This document shows, piece after piece, positions 39,346 to 48,474 of a DNA stretch of 64,000 nucleotides. The position numbers and the translations under genes were made by a program. Within the stretch, counting starts at the first letter, position 1; every line of letters starts with the position of its first letter. The notes below the pieces were generated by a model. The model was not told the origin of the DNA. It made no database searches and worked only from the letters and a program-made list of their open reading frames with translations. Source of the stretch: Oscillospiraceae bacterium (GTDB lineage: Bacteria; Bacillota; Clostridia; Oscillospirales; Acutalibacteraceae); NCBI GenBank assembly GCA_015066005.1, contig SVPF01000001.1, positions 1-64,000 of the forward strand. The letters run 5' to 3'.

Positions 39346-39459
39346 TTAAATTACGTCACCGCTGCCTGTTGGAACGATGGTAACACCGCCAATATCTTCA
39401 GCGGCAACATTTTCGGTTTCAAAGGAAACCTTTTTAATTTCAGGAGCTTCAAATTTCAT
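39346..39459 (-). CDS. 37-residue peptide directly behind the giant phosphoesterase
   Basis: A short frame starting at ATG 39459, beginning MKFEAPEIKKVSFETE and ending PTGSGDVI. A very strong ribosome binding site, AAGGAGGAATTATA, starts within the stop codon of the giant phosphoesterase, so the peptide should be well translated. It has no signal peptide, no Cys and no membrane segment; it is acidic in the middle and Gly/Thr/Ser-rich at the end. I recall short peptides with a similar K-x-x-x-P-x-[IL]-x-x-x-x-[FY]-x-x-[ED] start next to exported-protein genes in Clostridia, without a settled function. It could be a modified-peptide precursor, a regulator or a small structural partner. Confidence 0.7.
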   Translation of the reverse strand: MKFEAPEIKKVSFETENVAAEDIGGVTIVPTGSGDVI

Positions 39460-39471
39460 TATAATTCCTCC

Positions 39472-42400
39472 TTACTTTGTCATATAAGCTTCTAATGCGT
39501 TTGCGGCATCGGTATTGGCAGCAGCAATAACCGAAGCGGCGTCGAATACTACTTCGTTTGTATCAAAGTTCTTTTGGGTATCAGCAGCATATTCAAAGCC
39601 AATTTTAACTGTTACCTTGCCGTAAAGCTGTTCAAACGAAAGACCCGAAATATTAACAATTGTTACCTTTGTAAGCTTTTCTAAGGTAAATTCTTTGGTT
39701 TCAAGACCGTCAATTGTTACATAAAGCTTGTTTACACGGGCAAGGTCCTTGTTTTCGCTTAGTCTTTCGATTAAGGCTTCACTTGCAACAAAGCGAATAC
39801 CCATTGTGCCTGCCTTAATATCGGCTTCAATTGTGTTGGATACAAAGTCGTTTGTATCAATCATTGTACCGCTTACTTCGGTATTTTCGTTCTTGAGTGC
39901 TTCAAGAAGGGTGTTAAGCTTGGTATCGGTAGAAACATTTGCAGCCCGAACTGTCTTTTCGGTTGCACTCTTAAGCTTTGCAGTATCATTTTCACCGTAA
40001 ACGGCTGTAAGTGAATAGGTTAAATCTGCATTAAGTCTGTCAGCGTTAAAGCCTTCAAGTGTAACCTCACCGCTTTGGGTACCGCTAACCTGAACGCTAC
40101 CCTTGTGCTCGCCAATAGCGTAATTAAATGTAATTACAGCGCCCTTTGCAATATCTATTGCCAATTCATCACTGTAGGTCCACTTAATTGTAAGCTTACC
40201 ATTTGCAAATGAAGCCGAGTAATCCTTAAGAGGAACATTGGTTGCAGGAACTTCATCTATTCTTATAAAAGCACCACAGGTCGAACATGTAACATTGGTT
40301 TCGCCCTTAATGAAATAGGTCGGTTCCTTAGTTGTTACGGCATTTTCACCGCTAGTTGCACCACAATTACTGCAGTTTGTTTCAACAGTACTATCAACGG
40401 TATCTAAAGTAAAGCTGAACTGATTTTGAGGACCAAAGAATTCATCTCTTACAGTTGAATAATATCTAACCTGAACATCTTTACCATTATTTGAGAAGTA
40501 AAGCATTGCAACCATACCTGCAGGACCTGCAGAATAGCTTTCGTCAATTCCCTGTGGGTCAATCATTAATTCTGTAACAGTATTGCCGTTTGCACCCTGA
40601 CGTTGATTATAAACAATATTAGAACTGTACATATGACCTGACAAAACAAGACTTATGTTGCTGTACTTAGAAACAAGCTCATTCCAAATATCGTCACCGT
40701 TATTAGCAGTAGCATCATTACGACAATACACACCCGAAACATTACCGTTACTATCATCAATGAGTGTACCGTCAGTATCAAGATAAATATGGGTGGTAAT
40801 AATTACATTGTGATTTTGATGGGTAGAAATTAACTTTTCGGCCCAAGCTAATTCTTCATCAATAGCGCCCATATTAAGATTTATAAGCAAGTAATCAACT
40901 TCGCCAACGGTAAAGATCTTATAGCTGTTATTAATATCATTGTTATAGCAGCCGTCAATTTGTGAAGAATAAATATCGGTTAAATACTGACTGAATTTAG
41001 CTTCAGAATCGTGATTACCACGAACTACAGAATAAGGAATCTTTCCGTTAAGCTTGGAAATTTCAGCAGCGGCTCTTGCCCACTCGCCCTGCTCATCAGC
41101 ATTGCCGTCGCGGTCAGTAATATCACCAAGACCCATTACGTACTGAATCTTATGTTCTTCTTTATTATTAACAAGCCAATCATAAATTGAAGAGAATTTT
41201 CCGGGATATTGGTAGTTACAAATTTGAGTATCACCGACAACAGCAAATGAATAGTCGTAATTAGTGGGTGCTTCAGGCGCAGTTGCCATATAGCCAACGT
41301 TGATTAAATCATAACCGTTAGCGCTGTTATCCTTAACGCCTGTACCGTAGCAACCGTCGAAGTCATAGTCTGCAATAAGGCCGTCAGCACTTGATGATAC
41401 ACCCTTCATATCTGCCTTAATTTCATCAGCAGTACGAACATCCGAGAACATTGTAAGGTTTTTAATTTTACCCTTGAAATGATACTTATCTTGATCGCCG
41501 CGTTCATCAGTACCAATATAAATATTACCGCGGATTTCATAATCGATAAACGGTGTATATTGGGTATTTACGGTTTCTGCAGGAATAGCGACGGTTTGTA
41601 CAACCTCATCCCCGTTAAGATAGCAGGTTACAGTGGGGTTATCAGAATTTGGATTTTCTAAAACCAAAGCCAAATGCTCCCATTCGCCTGTTCTTACGTC
41701 AATATCGGTAAATGTAATATACTTCCAGTCACGCCAAGGCGGATTATAAATAACGCGGGGATTACCGTCAGCGTTAATTTCAAAGCTAAACATCCAGTCC
41801 TGAACAGAGTAATTGCCTATAATAGTATTGGCGGTTCCGCCCGTAAATATTGTAGGAAGCTTAATAGTAGCTTCAATTGTTTTAGGCATCTTATAACTTT
41901 TGTCAAGCTCCTTATTTACACGGTAGCTGCTTTCCATTGTTGTATATACGCCATCACTGTCTTCAGAGGTAAGGTCATATACATAGAAATTATCTAAAGC
42001 AAATTCAGCGTTAATAAATGTAAAGTGGAAATCACCCTCTGATGCAACTGTTGCGTCAACTGAAAGTGTAGGTGCCACAGGAGCAGCTAAGCCTGCCTTC
42101 CAGATGTATGCACAAACCTTACCGTCAACATAAGTCATAACAATGTTTATAAGGTCACCTTGAACAAGGTCGGTAGTGGCTCTTGCAGTTATTGAGCCCG
42201 AATCCTTATCACCGTCGTTTGCATAAAGGTCAAACACAAGCTTTCCGCCGTTTTCCCACATTTGAATACGCTTATCGGGGTTTTGGTCCTTCCAGCCAGT
42301 TGTTGTATGGTACGCAAAGGTTGCAAAATATCCGCTTGCTGCGTTGTCAACAGTAAACTGGAAACCGTAAGCAAAGTTTTTAAGGTGCGGGAACTTAGAA

Positions 42401-43926
42401 AGGCCTGTTTTTGTACCTAACTGACCGCCCGTTACCCATTTGCCGTCGCTGATAGTGCTTGAAGCACCTAAACTTTCGTATGCGCTATGGTAGGTTACCG
42501 GAGGCTCGGTAGCGCTATCAAAATTGTTAGAATAAACCAACATGTCTTCATCTATAGCAATATCGGTAACATCAGCAATTTGTTCAGGATAAAGTGTTGT
42601 ATCTGATAAGTCATATACATAGAAGTTATCCATTGTATATGTTGCTGCTGCGGGATGGAAGAACATATCGCCGTATGATTCAATAGTTGCAACAACCGAA
42701 AGTGCCGGTGTGGTGGGTACAGTCTCACCCAATTTCCAAATATAAGCCGAAACAGTACCGTCAACATAGGTTAAAATAACATTAAGGGTATCACCATCAA
42801 CATAATTTGTGGTTATAGACTGTGAAACATTTTCCTTACCATATAAACCAAACACAAACTTGCCGTTGTTTATCCACATATTAAGACGATTATTTGGGTT
42901 CTGTCCGCCCCAACCTGTTGTTGAGTGATAAATGAAATCTATCCATGATTTATTGGTAGTTGTATTTGTTGCAGTAAACTGGAAGCCATATGCAAAATCG
43001 GTAAGGTTTTTATTACCGCTAAGGCCCGTGCTGGTTCCAAGCTCGCCGCCTGTTACCCATTTACCGTCACTAATAACGCTGGTGCCGTTAAAGCTTCCGC
43101 CAACATATGCGCTAAACATACCTACCGGTGCTTCTGTAGCATCATTAAGGTTGTTTTGATAAATAAGGTTTCTGTCTGTTAAGGTTAAGCCTGTTGCAGC
43201 CTGCATATTTTCGGGAGATATAGCATTAAGATCGTAAATATAGAAGTTATCAAAGGCGAAATTTCCTTTGGTGTGAAAATACATACCGCCACTTTGTTCT
43301 GCAACACCGTCATAAGTTAGTAAAGGCGAAGTGGGTACAGCCTCTCCCTGCTTCCATACATATGTGCTGAGATTTCCGTTATTACAGGTAATAATAACGT
43401 TTATAACATCACCAGCTGTATAAGTCGTTGTAGCGGTTGAGCCTTCTTCCGCCTGACCGAAAACTATATTGCTGCCCGACATTGACATTGACACGTAGGT
43501 TGCTCCGTAAGCGCCACCCCAGCCTGTTGCATTATGGTATACAAAATGTACATAATCACCTTTGACCATATCAGGTGAAGAAATCTGAAAACCATATGCA
43601 AAATCTGTAAGTACTATTCCGCCAAGACCTGAACTTGTGCCAAGTTCACCGCCTGTTACCCATTTGCCATCACTAACAACACTTGTGCCGTTAAAGCTAC
43701 CGCCTACATAAGCGCTGAAGAATGGTACGGGAGGCTCAGTTGCGGTATTAAGGTCATTTTGATAAACAAGTTTACTGCTTGAGAGCTCAAGACCGGTTAC
43801 GGTCTGCATAATTTCAGGTGAAAACGTTGTGTCAGTTGCAGCTTCAGTTGCCTGTACCGAAAGTACAACGCATACGCTTGAAACAAGCAAGGCGATTGAC
43901 ACTAAAATTGAAATGATTTTTTTCAT
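39472..43926 (-). CDS. Giant exported calcineurin-like phosphoesterase with jelly-roll repeats
   Basis: A 1484-residue exported protein (signal MKKIISILVSIALLVSS; ATG 43926 with AGAGG upstream; a TTG at 43935 is less likely). Three jelly-roll modules of about 210 residues (about 45-680, each with GKWVTGGELGT-like and AYIWKxG strands) are followed by a LamG-type domain (about 685-845). A calcineurin-like metallophosphoesterase comes next (about 893-1150) with VVGDTQ, GLGDITD, RGNHDSE, TTHIYLD and LSGHMYSS, so all metal-ligand motifs are present. A CxxC...CxxC segment and an Fn3-like plus terminal module (about 1175-1484) follow, shared with the protein at 1-2019. It may remove phosphate or phosphodiester substituents from a glycan or glycolipid, or serve for phosphate scavenging. 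Confidence 0.85.
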   Translation of the reverse strand: MKKIISILVSIALLVSSVCVVLSVQATEAATDTTFSPEIMQTVTGLELSSSKLVYQNDLNTATEPPVPFFSAYVGGSFNGTSVVSDGKWVTGGELGTSSGLGGIVLTDFAYGFQISSPDMVKGDYVHFVYHNATGWGGAYGATYVSMSMSGSNIVFGQAEEGSTATTTYTAGDVINVIITCNNGNLSTYVWKQGEAVPTSPLLTYDGVAEQSGGMYFHTKGNFAFDNFYIYDLNAISPENMQAATGLTLTDRNLIYQNNLNDATEAPVGMFSAYVGGSFNGTSVISDGKWVTGGELGTSTGLSGNKNLTDFAYGFQFTATNTTTNKSWIDFIYHSTTGWGGQNPNNRLNMWINNGKFVFGLYGKENVSQSITTNYVDGDTLNVILTYVDGTVSAYIWKLGETVPTTPALSVVATIESYGDMFFHPAAATYTMDNFYVYDLSDTTLYPEQIADVTDIAIDEDMLVYSNNFDSATEPPVTYHSAYESLGASSTISDGKWVTGGQLGTKTGLSKFPHLKNFAYGFQFTVDNAASGYFATFAYHTTTGWKDQNPDKRIQMWENGGKLVFDLYANDGDKDSGSITARATTDLVQGDLINIVMTYVDGKVCAYIWKAGLAAPVAPTLSVDATVASEGDFHFTFINAEFALDNFYVYDLTSEDSDGVYTTMESSYRVNKELDKSYKMPKTIEATIKLPTIFTGGTANTIIGNYSVQDWMFSFEINADGNPRVIYNPPWRDWKYITFTDIDVRTGEWEHLALVLENPNSDNPTVTCYLNGDEVVQTVAIPAETVNTQYTPFIDYEIRGNIYIGTDERGDQDKYHFKGKIKNLTMFSDVRTADEIKADMKGVSSSADGLIADYDFDGCYGTGVKDNSANGYDLINVGYMATAPEAPTNYDYSFAVVGDTQICNYQYPGKFSSIYDWLVNNKEEHKIQYVMGLGDITDRDGNADEQGEWARAAAEISKLNGKIPYSVVRGNHDSEAKFSQYLTDIYSSQIDGCYNNDINNSYKIFTVGEVDYLLINLNMGAIDEELAWAEKLISTHQNHNVIITTHIYLDTDGTLIDDSNGNVSGVYCRNDATANNGDDIWNELVSKYSNISLVLSGHMYSSNIVYNQRQGANGNTVTELMIDPQGIDESYSAGPAGMVAMLYFSNNGKDVQVRYYSTVRDEFFGPQNQFSFTLDTVDSTVETNCSNCGATSGENAVTTKEPTYFIKGETNVTCSTCGAFIRIDEVPATNVPLKDYSASFANGKLTIKWTYSDELAIDIAKGAVITFNYAIGEHKGSVQVSGTQSGEVTLEGFNADRLNADLTYSLTAVYGENDTAKLKSATEKTVRAANVSTDTKLNTLLEALKNENTEVSGTMIDTNDFVSNTIEADIKAGTMGIRFVASEALIERLSENKDLARVNKLYVTIDGLETKEFTLEKLTKVTIVNISGLSFEQLYGKVTVKIGFEYAADTQKNFDTNEVVFDAASVIAAANTDAANALEAYMTK
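41940..43800 (-). repeat. Three tandem ~620-bp jelly-roll coding repeats
   Basis: Three consecutive module copies lie roughly at 43190-43800, 42560-43190 and 41940-42560. Copies 1 and 2 are strongly similar in DNA around the GTSV-x-SDGKWVTGG segment (compare about 43050-43120 with 43650-43720). Boundaries are approximate. The similarity extends at protein level to the modules of the gene at 34259-38125. Confidence 0.6.
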
Positions 43927-43985
43927 AATGCGCAAGACCTCTTTTCATTTATTTTTTAATATGCATTTGCATAAAATTTAAAAAT

Positions 43986-44855
43986 TTATTCCTTTTTTCG
44001 TCGCTTTTTAATAGCAGAAACAATAAGTATAACAACAATAACTATTACTGCTAATGCGGCTATTGCCAACGAAATGTATAAAAGAATTGCAAAACCGCCG
44101 AGCGAGCTTACCGCATCGATTAAGGTGTCAAGCATTTTGCGGCTTTCTCTTTCGTTTTCAATGATATCTCTGTTGTCGGTTTCTTCCCCCATACCGTCCA
44201 CAAGCGAATTAACAGGCGGTGCCGTACCGTCAACATATTCTATTATCTTAATATCATCAACGTCAAATTCAGTCTGCCAACCGCAAAAACCGAAGTTGCC
44301 CTCATCACGCTCGTCTGAGGTAAACTGACCAACCAATTCACCGTCCATAACAACGGTATATTCGTTTCCCCTGCCGAACACCTGAACGGTAGACCACTTG
44401 TCATTTGAAACGCCAAAGCTGTCATAACTGCCGAAAGCGGTCTCATCATCAATCCCATTATCAAACACAAGACGTACATGGTCTTCATAAAGGTCTACTC
44501 TGTATGCGTTAACATTCCAATCAATATGGAAAAGGGCCATACAATAGCTCCAAGAGCCGTTATGTATTGTTTGCCTAATTTTAAACGAAAAATCAAAATC
44601 AGCAACATAAGGGCCAAAACAGGACAGACTATAACGGTTTTCGCCGTATCCGTTAAAATGTAAATAGTGATTACCATCTTCACTTTTAATTACATTTGTA
44701 CCCGTTTTGTCCGAGGTTGGTGAAATATCAGTTTCGCCGTTTTCAAAGTTTTCCTCATAAACAACCTCGCCGACGGCTGCGGCCTGCGAACAAATCGGAA
44801 AAATGCTAACAGTCAGGACCAATACTGCCAAAGCAATATATAATGCTTTTTTCAT
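43986..44855 (-). CDS. Exported jelly-roll protein with C-terminal membrane anchor
   Basis: A 289-residue protein with a signal peptide (MKKALYIALAVLVLTVSIFPI), a single jelly-roll domain (about 30-205) ending FDVDDIKIIEYVDG, a linker, a transmembrane helix (about 255-282) and a basic tail KKRRKKE. It would display the domain on the outer face of the membrane. GAGGTGAGCGTA precedes ATG 44855; a GTG at 44864 overlaps the Shine-Dalgarno. It lies between the beta-helix genes and the giant phosphoesterase. No catalytic residues are seen; glycan binding is inferred. Confidence 0.78.
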   Translation of the reverse strand: MKKALYIALAVLVLTVSIFPICSQAAAVGEVVYEENFENGETDISPTSDKTGTNVIKSEDGNHYLHFNGYGENRYSLSCFGPYVADFDFSFKIRQTIHNGSWSYCMALFHIDWNVNAYRVDLYEDHVRLVFDNGIDDETAFGSYDSFGVSNDKWSTVQVFGRGNEYTVVMDGELVGQFTSDERDEGNFGFCGWQTEFDVDDIKIIEYVDGTAPPVNSLVDGMGEETDNRDIIENERESRKMLDTLIDAVSSLGGFAILLYISLAIAALAVIVIVVILIVSAIKKRRKKE

Positions 44856-44868
44856 TACGCTCACCTCA

Positions 44869-45780
44869 CTATTCCTGCTCTTCTAACTTGTAAACCACAG
44901 ACTTTGAAAAATCGGACTGAGAACAAACAGGAGTATCAAGCATTACACCTGCAAGCTCGGTATAGCCCACAGCGTATTGAAGCTTACAATCTTTAACGGT
45001 TATATTTTCAAGCATATCGCTGCCGCCAACACCCGAAAATGTAAATACACCTTCACCCTTCGAAGCAATAGCAGTTATTTGTTTAAATACATTGCCATAT
45101 CCGGCCTTACAAATAAAATCAAACCCGCAATTTGTAAAGCCTTCAACCGATATTCTTGCAAAAGCACAATTAGAAGTGCCGTATCCGTCAGTAGAATCCG
45201 AATAAACCGCAGTGCCCACGTTTTTAAATGCCGCATCCTTAATGCCACCACCCGGGCCAAAGCCTATAGCGGCGCCGCAGCTTACTGCTACCCTTTCGCC
45301 ACGCTTTTCGCTACCTGTTATAAGTTTATCAGAATAACCAACCGTCATATCAGAAAGTGTAGAGCTTCCGCCCAAATAAAACATAGGCTTAGTGGCATCT
45401 GTCATAACACTTACAATTTGGGTTGCGTTAACACCGTCACCAAAAAAGTTTTGGTCATTAAAAGGAAGCGGACGTGATACGATATATTTACCCGCAGGCA
45501 CATATACGGCAATATTCTTTTTTATTGCAGCTTCAAAAGCTGCCGTATCATCGCCATTGTCACCGGGCTTGGCGCCGTAATCCAAAACATTGGCATAGCC
45601 TGCAATTTTTTCGCCGTCCGTCAAATCAGAAGGGTCGGCAAGTTCGCCATAGCCTAAGGTGTCAACAGTGCCGTTATTACTTCCGTTACCCATAAAAACT
45701 ATTGCTATAACGCTGGTGGCAACCGAAACAACCAAGGCAACCGAAGCAATTATCAATACAATTTTTAAAGACCTTTTCAC
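44869..45780 (-). CDS. Exported or membrane-anchored beta-helix protein (short)
   Basis: A 303-residue protein with an N-terminal hydrophobic segment (about 8-30) that may be an uncleaved anchor or signal. A beta-helix domain follows, including YGAKPGDNGDDTAAFEAA, the classical start of pectate-lyase-3-type domains, and the family block ITGSEKRGERVAVSCG. It stops before the C-terminal W-DG-W module present in three relatives. It starts at GTG 45780, one base after the stop of the previous gene, with AAGGTGAA upstream. Catalytic residues cannot be assigned; lyase, hydrolase or non-catalytic binding roles are all possible. Confidence 0.78.
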   Translation of the reverse strand: MKRSLKIVLIIASVALVVSVATSVIAIVFMGNGSNNGTVDTLGYGELADPSDLTDGEKIAGYANVLDYGAKPGDNGDDTAAFEAAIKKNIAVYVPAGKYIVSRPLPFNDQNFFGDGVNATQIVSVMTDATKPMFYLGGSSTLSDMTVGYSDKLITGSEKRGERVAVSCGAAIGFGPGGGIKDAAFKNVGTAVYSDSTDGYGTSNCAFARISVEGFTNCGFDFICKAGYGNVFKQITAIASKGEGVFTFSGVGGSDMLENITVKDCKLQYAVGYTELAGVMLDTPVCSQSDFSKSVVYKLEEQE

Positions 45781-45781
45781 A

Positions 45782-47134
45782 TCAGTTCACCTTACTCCAA
45801 GTCTTTCCGTCCCATAACAAGCTCTGACCAAGCGTGGTGTCATAATATTTGGTATAGCCCGCACACAAACGCTTTGTCGGTCTTTCAGCCGTTGTACCGC
45901 CCGCGGGAAGCTCACCAATCTTTTTAAAGGTTATAGTTTGAGTATCACTAACAAAGTCTTCATACTGTTCGCGGTCATTTTGGAAGGTAAAGGGTGCATA
46001 ATTATTGATAGTAACAAAGTACTGATTTTTACATTCAGCACTCCTACGCATAAACTTAAAGCTTGCGCCTATACCATTGGCAATACCCCTGACAACCGTC
46101 TTTATTTCGCCCTCACTGCCTTCAGCGGAGGCGGGGTCGTTAATACCTCTAACATGAATAGTTTCAATTTCAAGCTCGTTTGAAGCGGCATCGGCATCAC
46201 CAAGTGAAATAATGCTTGCATTTTTATTGTATACGCGTGACCAAAGCACAGTAATAGCACCTATTTTACCGCTAGTATTTGAAATATTCATATAACCGCA
46301 GTCATCCAAGGCGGTGCTTACGCCTTCAATATGTAATGTGGTAATATTCAAATTATCACAATTTTCAAAAACTATAGGTCTTTTTACATGGATATGCTCA
46401 ACATTAAGCTGCTTGATGGTTGTATTATTACAGTTTTTAAGATAAAACGCGCTGTCAGCAGGCTGAATGTTATCGTAAGCATACTTTGCTTCAAAATTAA
46501 AGGTGTTTTTAACAACATTAGTTACATAGTCTATATAAATGTTGCTGAAATAATTGTTATTGCAGTTTTTAGCGCGAATATCAATACCTCTGAAAAGACC
46601 CATTGCACGAATGTTTTCAACCGTCATACCGCAAACCGCCGAATCAACATCAGCAGGTGCATAAATACATGTTCCGGTGTCTGAAAAAGAAACGCTATCT
46701 ATAACAGTACCTTCTGTAACGGTGCCCTTTTCGTTCGAAAGCCAAATACCAACATATTCGCCTTCATTAACATCCAAAGCTTCACAGCAGCTGTAAAGCT
46801 GAGTATGGGTGACACTGCATTTACCCGATATTTTCAATATCGGTGCCTTTTCTGTCCCGACATATCGGATTTTGCCGCCAAAAATATTTTGATTATTGAC
46901 TATAAGCGGCTTGCTTATTGAAATATCACAATCGGTAAGGTCAAGGCTTTTTCCGTCATCCAACTGACCTTGAACTATTTTATAAGTCTCATCGGCAGAA
47001 GTTACACCGTCTAATAAATACTTCATCCTCAAAAAACCTCTTTCAGAAAGCTTAGCTTTACTATTGCCACCACAACCCGAAGCAAATAATATAATACAGA
47101 GAATTAAAGGAATTATTTTTCTAAAAATTTTCAT
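45782..47134 (-). CDS. Beta-helix lipoprotein
   Basis: A 450-residue lipoprotein (ASGC, C21) with a parallel beta-helix (about 50-400) rich in Asn ladders such as NCNNNYF and NCNNTTI. The C-terminal module RLCAGYTKYYDTTLGQSLLW plus DGKTW matches the ends of 47131-48462 and 38163-39233. The start is ATG 47134, overlapping the previous stop as ATGA, with GGGGAGG seven bases upstream; an upstream TTG at 47155 is rejected. Some relatives are polysaccharide lyases or epimerases, but no active site is recognised. Confidence 0.8.
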   Translation of the reverse strand: MKIFRKIIPLILCIILFASGCGGNSKAKLSERGFLRMKYLLDGVTSADETYKIVQGQLDDGKSLDLTDCDISISKPLIVNNQNIFGGKIRYVGTEKAPILKISGKCSVTHTQLYSCCEALDVNEGEYVGIWLSNEKGTVTEGTVIDSVSFSDTGTCIYAPADVDSAVCGMTVENIRAMGLFRGIDIRAKNCNNNYFSNIYIDYVTNVVKNTFNFEAKYAYDNIQPADSAFYLKNCNNTTIKQLNVEHIHVKRPIVFENCDNLNITTLHIEGVSTALDDCGYMNISNTSGKIGAITVLWSRVYNKNASIISLGDADAASNELEIETIHVRGINDPASAEGSEGEIKTVVRGIANGIGASFKFMRRSAECKNQYFVTINNYAPFTFQNDREQYEDFVSDTQTITFKKIGELPAGGTTAERPTKRLCAGYTKYYDTTLGQSLLWDGKTWSKVN

Positions 47135-48462
47135 TTCCATTCCTCCCCTGTCCAAACAACTGTTTTACCAAGCGTTGTATCCTTATATTCGGTATAGAAA
47201 GGGCATAAACGAACACTCGGTCTTAAAGCAGTTGAGCCTTCGGTAGAAATTTGTCCCTTTTTAGTATAAATAAGATTTTTATCTGATGTAGGGAAGCTTC
47301 TGAACACCTCACGCTCAATAAGGTCAGCATCGTAATAATATTCATTCACCGTTACATAAAACGGTGTGGTTTCCCCAGCCGAACGTCTGAAATATGTAAA
47401 ATTGTTAGCATAAGTCATATTTCTGACTGCCGACAATGTAAATCGCTCTATTCGCAAGTACTGCATATAGTTGTATCCGCCCGTATGCAGCCTTGAAGAA
47501 TCAATTTCAAACAAGGTTTGAAGACTTTCTACCTGCATTTGATTAATCGAAAAATGACCTATTTTCCCCGAAGATTCATTCCAATAAACATAGGCGCTCT
47601 TCTTTTTATCTATAAGCGAAACGTTTCTTAGTGCCAGTGCATCAATATCCAATGCATTTGCCGCTTCAAATACCACAGGTGTAACAGCGCGAGTATCGGC
47701 AACGGTTAAAAGGCTGATTGATGTTTCAGATTCGCCGCCCTTAAACACAAATGCAGATTCACAAGCATATTTGTCCGAAGATAAATAAATGTTATCGAAA
47801 ACGTTACCTGTTCTTGAATGTGTGGTGAAGTCTATACCCGCAAAAGAAAAATTGTCAACCACAATATTTTCAAAAGCAGCCGAATAACATACCGCCGAAA
47901 GCTCCTTATCCTCCTCAGTACCCGCCTGTTCAATCCCGAGCTGACTGCTAAGAATGTCGCCGGGAGAATAAAAGCCTGTTCCCACGTTTGTGAGCTTAAC
48001 GTTTTTAATTGACGCACCTTTTTGCAAGGTCATTGTATTTCCGGTAAATATTCCGACGCGCTCACCGCGATTTTCTTTACCGGTAACCAAACCGTCTTTA
48101 TATCTAAGCTGAATATTTGATATTGAGGTTTTGTACCCCGCAAGCACAATTGGTTGCTTAGGGTCTTCAAAATCAGCAATAATAACTGTTTTATCCATAC
48201 CGGCACCCACCAAATTACCACTGTTCAAAACAATGGGTTCGGTTATAACATAGGTTCCGGCAGGAATGTAAATATGACCAACCGATGCCTTAATTGCCGC
48301 ATCGGTACTGCCGTGTGAAAGCGACAAAATTTGCATATTATCCATTTCCTGATACCTGCCGTATCGGTCATCACCGGCGGCGCTTGCACAAATCAGCGAT
48401 GTATTAACCGCTGTCAGCAAGCAAAGAAAACACGAAACTGCGCAAATAATGCTTTTTTTCAT
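47131..48462 (-). CDS. Exported beta-helix protein
   Basis: A 443-residue protein with a signal peptide (MKKSIICAVSCFLCLLTAV, cleavage near residue 30) and a parallel beta-helix starting at IPAGTYVITEPIVLNSG. The block LVTGKENRGERVGIFT is shared with its neighbours. The C-terminal module FYTEYKDTTLGKTVVW plus TGEEW resembles the end module of phage tail proteins. AAGGAG precedes ATG 48462; GTG 48471 overlaps the ribosome binding site. It is the first surface-protein gene after the second permease pair. Its enzymatic activity is unknown. Confidence 0.8.
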   Translation of the reverse strand: MKKSIICAVSCFLCLLTAVNTSLICASAAGDDRYGRYQEMDNMQILSLSHGSTDAAIKASVGHIYIPAGTYVITEPIVLNSGNLVGAGMDKTVIIADFEDPKQPIVLAGYKTSISNIQLRYKDGLVTGKENRGERVGIFTGNTMTLQKGASIKNVKLTNVGTGFYSPGDILSSQLGIEQAGTEEDKELSAVCYSAAFENIVVDNFSFAGIDFTTHSRTGNVFDNIYLSSDKYACESAFVFKGGESETSISLLTVADTRAVTPVVFEAANALDIDALALRNVSLIDKKKSAYVYWNESSGKIGHFSINQMQVESLQTLFEIDSSRLHTGGYNYMQYLRIERFTLSAVRNMTYANNFTYFRRSAGETTPFYVTVNEYYYDADLIEREVFRSFPTSDKNLIYTKKGQISTEGSTALRPSVRLCPFYTEYKDTTLGKTVVWTGEEWK

Positions 48463-48474
48463 ATTATCCACTCC

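Noticed and set aside
44977..45477. Plus-strand open frame of 166 codons across the short beta-helix gene
   Set aside because: Antisense shadow without start signals or recognisable domains.
47131..48462. Prophage remnant, because the end module looks like a phage tail protein
   Set aside because: No capsid, portal, integrase or other phage genes are nearby; the proteins have signal peptides and fit the sugar operon.
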